DNA of 64,000 bases from an uncultured Bacteroides sp. Its GTDB lineage: Bacteria > Bacteroidota > Bacteroidia > Bacteroidales > Bacteroidaceae. The notes below the pieces were generated by a model. The model was not told the origin of the DNA. It ran no database searches and was given only the letters and a program-made list of their open reading frames with translations. The translations under genes were made by a program, and so were the position numbers. The stretch covers positions 1-64,000 of the forward strand of contig CAAFTU010000082.1 of NCBI GenBank assembly GCA_900766005.1. The letters run 5' to 3'. Below are positions 61,276 to 64,000 of the stretch, piece by piece (position 1 is the stretch's first letter; every line of letters begins with the position of its first letter).

Positions 61276-61720
61276 AAAAGCAAGGAGATGTGGCAAAACA
61301 AAAATGACTGCTCCGAAAAGTTACAGATAGTAATTATAACACTTATTCATTGGCCATTACCTGTCACAGGTGTGGTATAAACGTATTTGAATACCTATGC
61401 GACATTATAGACCGTTGTGCCGCATGGCTTCCCAATATCTATAGAAAAATATCGTGATTTACTTCCGGGCAAATGGAAGCAGACACAAAAATAGCCGCCC
61501 CAAAATCCGGACGGCTATCTTTTTTATAGCTTATACGCTATCGCGGAAAGTTGTACCAATACAGAGTTTGATGCGACCCTTTCTTTAGTCTTTTAGGATG
61601 CTCAAATTATAAATTCATATTTCCAAAAACTGGATTTTGACACACCCACTTTCTATTTCCGATAAACACCTGCATCTTTATCTGCAGAAGACAAAAAACA
61701 GGCATTCGTTTCTCTTTCGC
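61276..61720. other. 445-bp intergenic region before ferritin
   Basis: No credible gene. A small hairpin CTTCC...GGAAG (61463-61479) precedes a real terminator (61491-61525). The remaining A/T-rich sequence up to the ferritin stop shows nothing I recognise. Confidence 0.55.
61491..61525 (+). terminator. Terminator downstream of the esterase gene
   Basis: ATAGCCG (61491-61497) pairs with CGGCTAT (61512-61518), 14-nt loop, then CTTTTTT. It is more than 200 nt from the esterase stop, so it may also end an unseen short transcript. Confidence 0.65.
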
Positions 61721-62203
61721 TTATTTTCTTGCGCCAAGTTGAATATCCAAATGATACAAAGCCACATCACCACCCAGCTTGATCTTGTCCAAAATACCCT
61801 GAACGGTAGCTTCCTCTTCTACCTGCTCGCGTACAAATCCCCACAAGAAATCCTGAGAAGCCTTGTCCTTTTCAGCAGAAGCAACATCTACCAGTTTGTC
61901 AATCAATTCGGAAACATGGCATTCATGCTTGTATACATGCTCGAACACATCCAGCGGAGAAGCCCATTCCTGAGGAACAGCATCCACAGCCCCCACCTTG
62001 GCTTGTCCGCCACGTTTCATCACATATTGCGCCAACACATCAGCATGATCACTCTCCTCATGAGCCTGCGCTTTCATCCATGAAGCAAAACCTTCATAGC
62101 CTTTCGCAGCGAAGAAATAAGACATGGAAAGATAAAGATTGGCCGACCACATTTCGGCTACAATCTGAGCATTAATTGCGTCTTGTAATTTTTGTGAAAT
62201 CAT
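61721..62203 (-). CDS. ftnA: Non-haem ferritin
   Basis: Iron-storage four-helix-bundle protein, 160 aa, which assembles into 24-mers. Ferroxidase ligands are at expected places: Glu17 in VAEMWSANLYLSMSYFF, and Glu50/His53 in AQAHEESDHADVL. A second Glu region lies in VEEEATVQGILDKI (about 127-140). It stores iron as ferric mineral and protects against peroxide chemistry. It is a single gene with its own -7 box (62237-62244). Confidence 0.96.
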   Translation of the reverse strand: MISQKLQDAINAQIVAEMWSANLYLSMSYFFAAKGYEGFASWMKAQAHEESDHADVLAQYVMKRGGQAKVGAVDAVPQEWASPLDVFEHVYKHECHVSELIDKLVDVASAEKDKASQDFLWGFVREQVEEEATVQGILDKIKLGGDVALYHLDIQLGARK

Positions 62204-62236
62204 AATTTTTATTTTTTAGTTAAATTGTAACTGTTG

Positions 62237-62244
62237 CAAATATA
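62237..62244 (-). promoter_or_regulatory. -7 box of the ferritin gene
   Basis: Minus-strand TATATTTG, 34 nt upstream of the ferritin start. Confidence 0.5.
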
Positions 62245-62315
62245 TAATTTTTCTAGCGATTAACACTATGTCCATTCACCTTTTTATAAAAATTATATTT
62301 TATCTCATCCAAGTC

Positions 62316-62346
62316 TTTGCGATTCAAAAGAAAAGTCTTACCTTTG
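62316..62346 (+). promoter_or_regulatory. Promoter of rpsP
   Basis: TTTG (62316-62319), 19-nt spacer, TACCTTTG (62339-62346). The leader of about 58 nt contains the small hairpin GCTAATA-CGGGT-TATTAGC (62352-62370). Confidence 0.7.
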
Positions 62347-62409
62347 CACCCGCTAATACGGGTTATTAGCATTAATTCAAATCATTAATTATAAAAACAT
62401 TATTTAGAA

Positions 62410-62961
62410 ATGGCAACTAAAATCAGATTGCAAAGAAACGGACGCAAAAGCTATGCGTTTTATTCAATCGTTATCGCAGACGTAAGAGCTCCACGTGATG
62501 GTAAATTTACTGAAAAAATTGGTACTTACAACCCTAATACCAATCCTGCCACAGTAGATTTGAATTTTGAACGCGCACTTCATTGGGTAATGTGCGGTGC
62601 ACAGCCTACTGACACAGTACGTAACATCTTGTCAAAAGAAGGTGTTTACATGAAAAAGCACTTGCTGGGCGGTGTTGCCAAAGGCGCATTCACAGAAGCA
62701 GAAGCTGAAGCTAAATTCGAAGCTTGGAAGAACAACAAACAATCTGGTCTGGCTACTTTGAAGGCTAAACTGGATGAAGCAAAGAAAGCTGAAGCAAAAG
62801 CTCGTTTGGAAGCTGAAAAGAAAGTAAATGAAGAAATTGCCAAGAAAGTAGCTGAGAAGAAAGCTGCTGAAGCCGCTGCCAAGGCTGAAGCAGAAGCCGC
62901 TAACGCTCCTGCTGAAGAAGCACCTGCTGCTGAAGCTACTGAAGCTCCTGCTGAAGCATAA
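62410..62961 (+). CDS. rpsP: 30S ribosomal protein S16
   Basis: Primary small-subunit ribosomal protein, 183 aa. The first 80 residues are normal S16 (MATKIRLQRNGRKSYAFYSIVIADVRAPRDGKFTEKIG, then FERALHWVMCGAQPTDTVRNIL). The remaining 100 residues are a Lys/Ala/Glu-rich helical and then acidic Ala/Glu/Pro tail (EAEAANAPAEEAPAAEATEAPAEA), far longer than the 82-aa E. coli protein but usual for Bacteroidales. It is transcribed alone from a strong promoter and ends at a strong terminator. Confidence 0.97.
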   Translation: MATKIRLQRNGRKSYAFYSIVIADVRAPRDGKFTEKIGTYNPNTNPATVDLNFERALHWVMCGAQPTDTVRNILSKEGVYMKKHLLGGVAKGAFTEAEAEAKFEAWKNNKQSGLATLKAKLDEAKKAEAKARLEAEKKVNEEIAKKVAEKKAAEAAAKAEAEAANAPAEEAPAAEATEAPAEA

Positions 62962-62986
62962 TTCAATTTTACTTCAAAAAGAACAG

Positions 62987-63016
62987 CTCCTCTGATCTAT
63001 ATCGGAGGAGTTTTTT
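62987..63016 (+). terminator. Terminator after rpsP
   Basis: CTCCTCTGAT (62987-62996) pairs with ATCGGAGGAG (63001-63010), including one G-U, loop CTAT, then six Ts. Confidence 0.85.
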
Positions 63017-63034
63017 ATGCTCTTATCCGAGGAA

Positions 63035-63892
63035 TCAAAGGGAGTTTATCTCATCTTCCGAAAGTCCGGTAACTTTTGCGATTTCAGCTATGGAAAGCCC
63101 GGCATTCTTCAAATTTCCTGCAATAGCTTTGGCTTTCATCCATTCACCTTCTGCAATGCCTTTCTGAATAGCTGTATTAATCACATTGTTCCAATCTCTA
63201 TATACTTTCAAACTCTCCTCATAGGCATAAAGGTTCTCTTTTGAGAACTGAGCAATTTCGGCAGCCTCAAACAGCCGGTTGAACACACGTTCCTGAAGGG
63301 CAGTGGGACGTTCCATCAAACGGGCCAGATTCTTGAGCACAAACATCCATTTATCAAACAACGTATCCAACTCCTGCTCGGTTTTATGGAATTTAGGCAT
63401 TTCCAGATACACAAAAGTCAGTTTGTCAAAAAACACTTCATGAGTAGTTGTATCCATCAGCTTCACTTCATGGCGGAAGCCGGAAGACGAAACATCATCC
63501 AAGGCAAAATTCAAGATACCGATCACATACACTGCTTTCAGTTCATAGTCCCAGATTTCCCCTTTAATAGCCTGTTCCCTGATAGGATAGGTAGCATAAT
63601 AAATACTCCGGTCCTTGAAAAACTGTTGCTCCCCTCTCTGCATTTCTATCAGAATCTTTTCTCCTTTTTCATTTTCACAATAGACATCAAAGACAGCCCG
63701 GCGGTCAATCTCTTTGCTGCCCAGATGCTCTGTATTCAAGTAGGTGACATCCTCAATGACCTGCTTGCCATCGAACAAGGCATTCAAGAAGCCAATAAGA
63801 ATCTCTTTGTTCAAGTCGGTTCCAAACAATAATTTGAATGCAAAGTTCGTATAGGGATTTACATATCTTTCACGCAATCCTTCACTACACAT
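63035..63892 (-). CDS. Rpn-family PD-(D/E)XK nuclease / putative transposase
   Basis: Recombination-promoting nuclease family protein, 285 aa. The N-terminal YVNPYTNFAFKLLFGTDLNKEILIGFLNALF is the Rpn/PDDEXK_2 signature. The nuclease core shows RRAVFDVYCENEKGEKILIEMQRGEQ (D...ExQ type, about 70-96). The C-terminus has the Leu/Ala-rich repeat ending AGLSIAEIAKVTGLSEDEINSL common to these proteins. There are no terminal inverted repeats or target duplications, so it is not a visible mobile element. Rpn proteins are reported to influence recombination and phage defence. A near-consensus -7 box (63943-63950) lies upstream. Confidence 0.9.
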   Translation of the reverse strand: MCSEGLRERYVNPYTNFAFKLLFGTDLNKEILIGFLNALFDGKQVIEDVTYLNTEHLGSKEIDRRAVFDVYCENEKGEKILIEMQRGEQQFFKDRSIYYATYPIREQAIKGEIWDYELKAVYVIGILNFALDDVSSSGFRHEVKLMDTTTHEVFFDKLTFVYLEMPKFHKTEQELDTLFDKWMFVLKNLARLMERPTALQERVFNRLFEAAEIAQFSKENLYAYEESLKVYRDWNNVINTAIQKGIAEGEWMKAKAIAGNLKNAGLSIAEIAKVTGLSEDEINSL

Positions 63893-64000
63893 AAGCGTTT
63901 GATATTTAAAGTTATTTTAATTCTGTTGAAAGCAGTTCAATACAAAGGAACGAAAAAAAGCGGATTTTAAGAAAGTTATCTGCTAATAAATTGTTAATGT

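Noticed and set aside
61276..61720. Second promoter-terminator small RNA before the ferritin gene
   Set aside because: A terminator is clear, but I found no consensus promoter at a suitable distance upstream of it.
63035..63892. Rpn-family protein as evidence for an insertion sequence or transposon
   Set aside because: No terminal inverted repeats, target-site duplication or second element gene is visible around it, so only the protein family is reported.

Overview
The window looks like a chromosomal segment of a Bacteroidales gut commensal, most probably Phocaeicola or Bacteroides. The evidence is the recurrent promoter pattern (-33 TTG/TTTG, about 19-21 nt, -7 TAnnTTTG), families typical of the group (DUF4301, the DUF4492 protein beside cytochrome bd, S16 with a long Ala/Glu tail, Rpn nuclease, lipoproteins with Asp-rich N-termini) and moderate AT richness. 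I see no tRNA, rRNA, CRISPR array, prophage or intact insertion sequence. Almost all genes are ordinary core or niche-adaptation genes.

Layout. 0.1-6.8 kb (minus): a tripartite MacAB/TolC-type export operon (tolC, macA-like adaptor, ABC ATPase, ABC permease) followed by a LytTR-type two-component system. 6.9-9.9 kb (plus): cytochrome bd oxidase with a small DUF4492 partner. 10.0-10.2 kb: a candidate small RNA. 10.2-14.0 kb (minus): oxidative pentose phosphate operon gnd-zwf-pgl. 14.1-20.4 kb: a dicarboxylate symporter; a minus-strand dcu/asparaginase/porin operon that could turn asparagine into fumarate for anaerobic respiration; and an NPD/FabK-like flavoprotein. 20.6-24.6 kb (minus): an SSS symporter plus DapA-like aldolase pair, and a ModF-like double ATPase. 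24.9-26.7 kb: a decayed nitrogen/lysine locus, with dapF and P-II (glnK) relics flanking one intact outer-membrane protein. 26.8-32.7 kb (minus): biotin operon bioB-A-F-G-C-D, preceded by a small ORF that ends inside a terminator-like hairpin. 32.8-37.5 kb (minus): glycogen or alpha-glucan genes (debranching enzyme, GT4, GH57). 37.7-38.3 kb: rhomboid protease.

38.3-46 kb is the most distinctive part. An array of 21-bp palindromic units lies upstream of a module encoding an outer-membrane porin, an imelysin-family lipoprotein, a small ORF, a di-heme c-type oxidoreductase lipoprotein and a fused ResB/CcsA cytochrome c assembly protein. A candidate minus-strand small RNA lies just after it. The two lipoproteins carry acidic residues directly after the lipidated Cys, resembling the Bacteroidetes surface-export signal. 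The module may therefore be a surface redox/metal system with its own haem-attachment factor; this is inference.

46-64 kb: purT; a PadR/PspC pair with a clear palindromic operator; GNAT acetyltransferase and AlkD-like repair protein; a PNGase F-like glycoamidase; DUF4301; a RelA-type ppGpp synthetase with a decayed hydrolase site; diacylglycerol kinase; DUF1573; a lipoprotein phosphoesterase overlapping an outer-membrane barrel gene; OPT transporter and esterase; ferritin; rpsP; and an Rpn-family nuclease. All functional calls come from reading protein motifs by eye, and no database search was possible.
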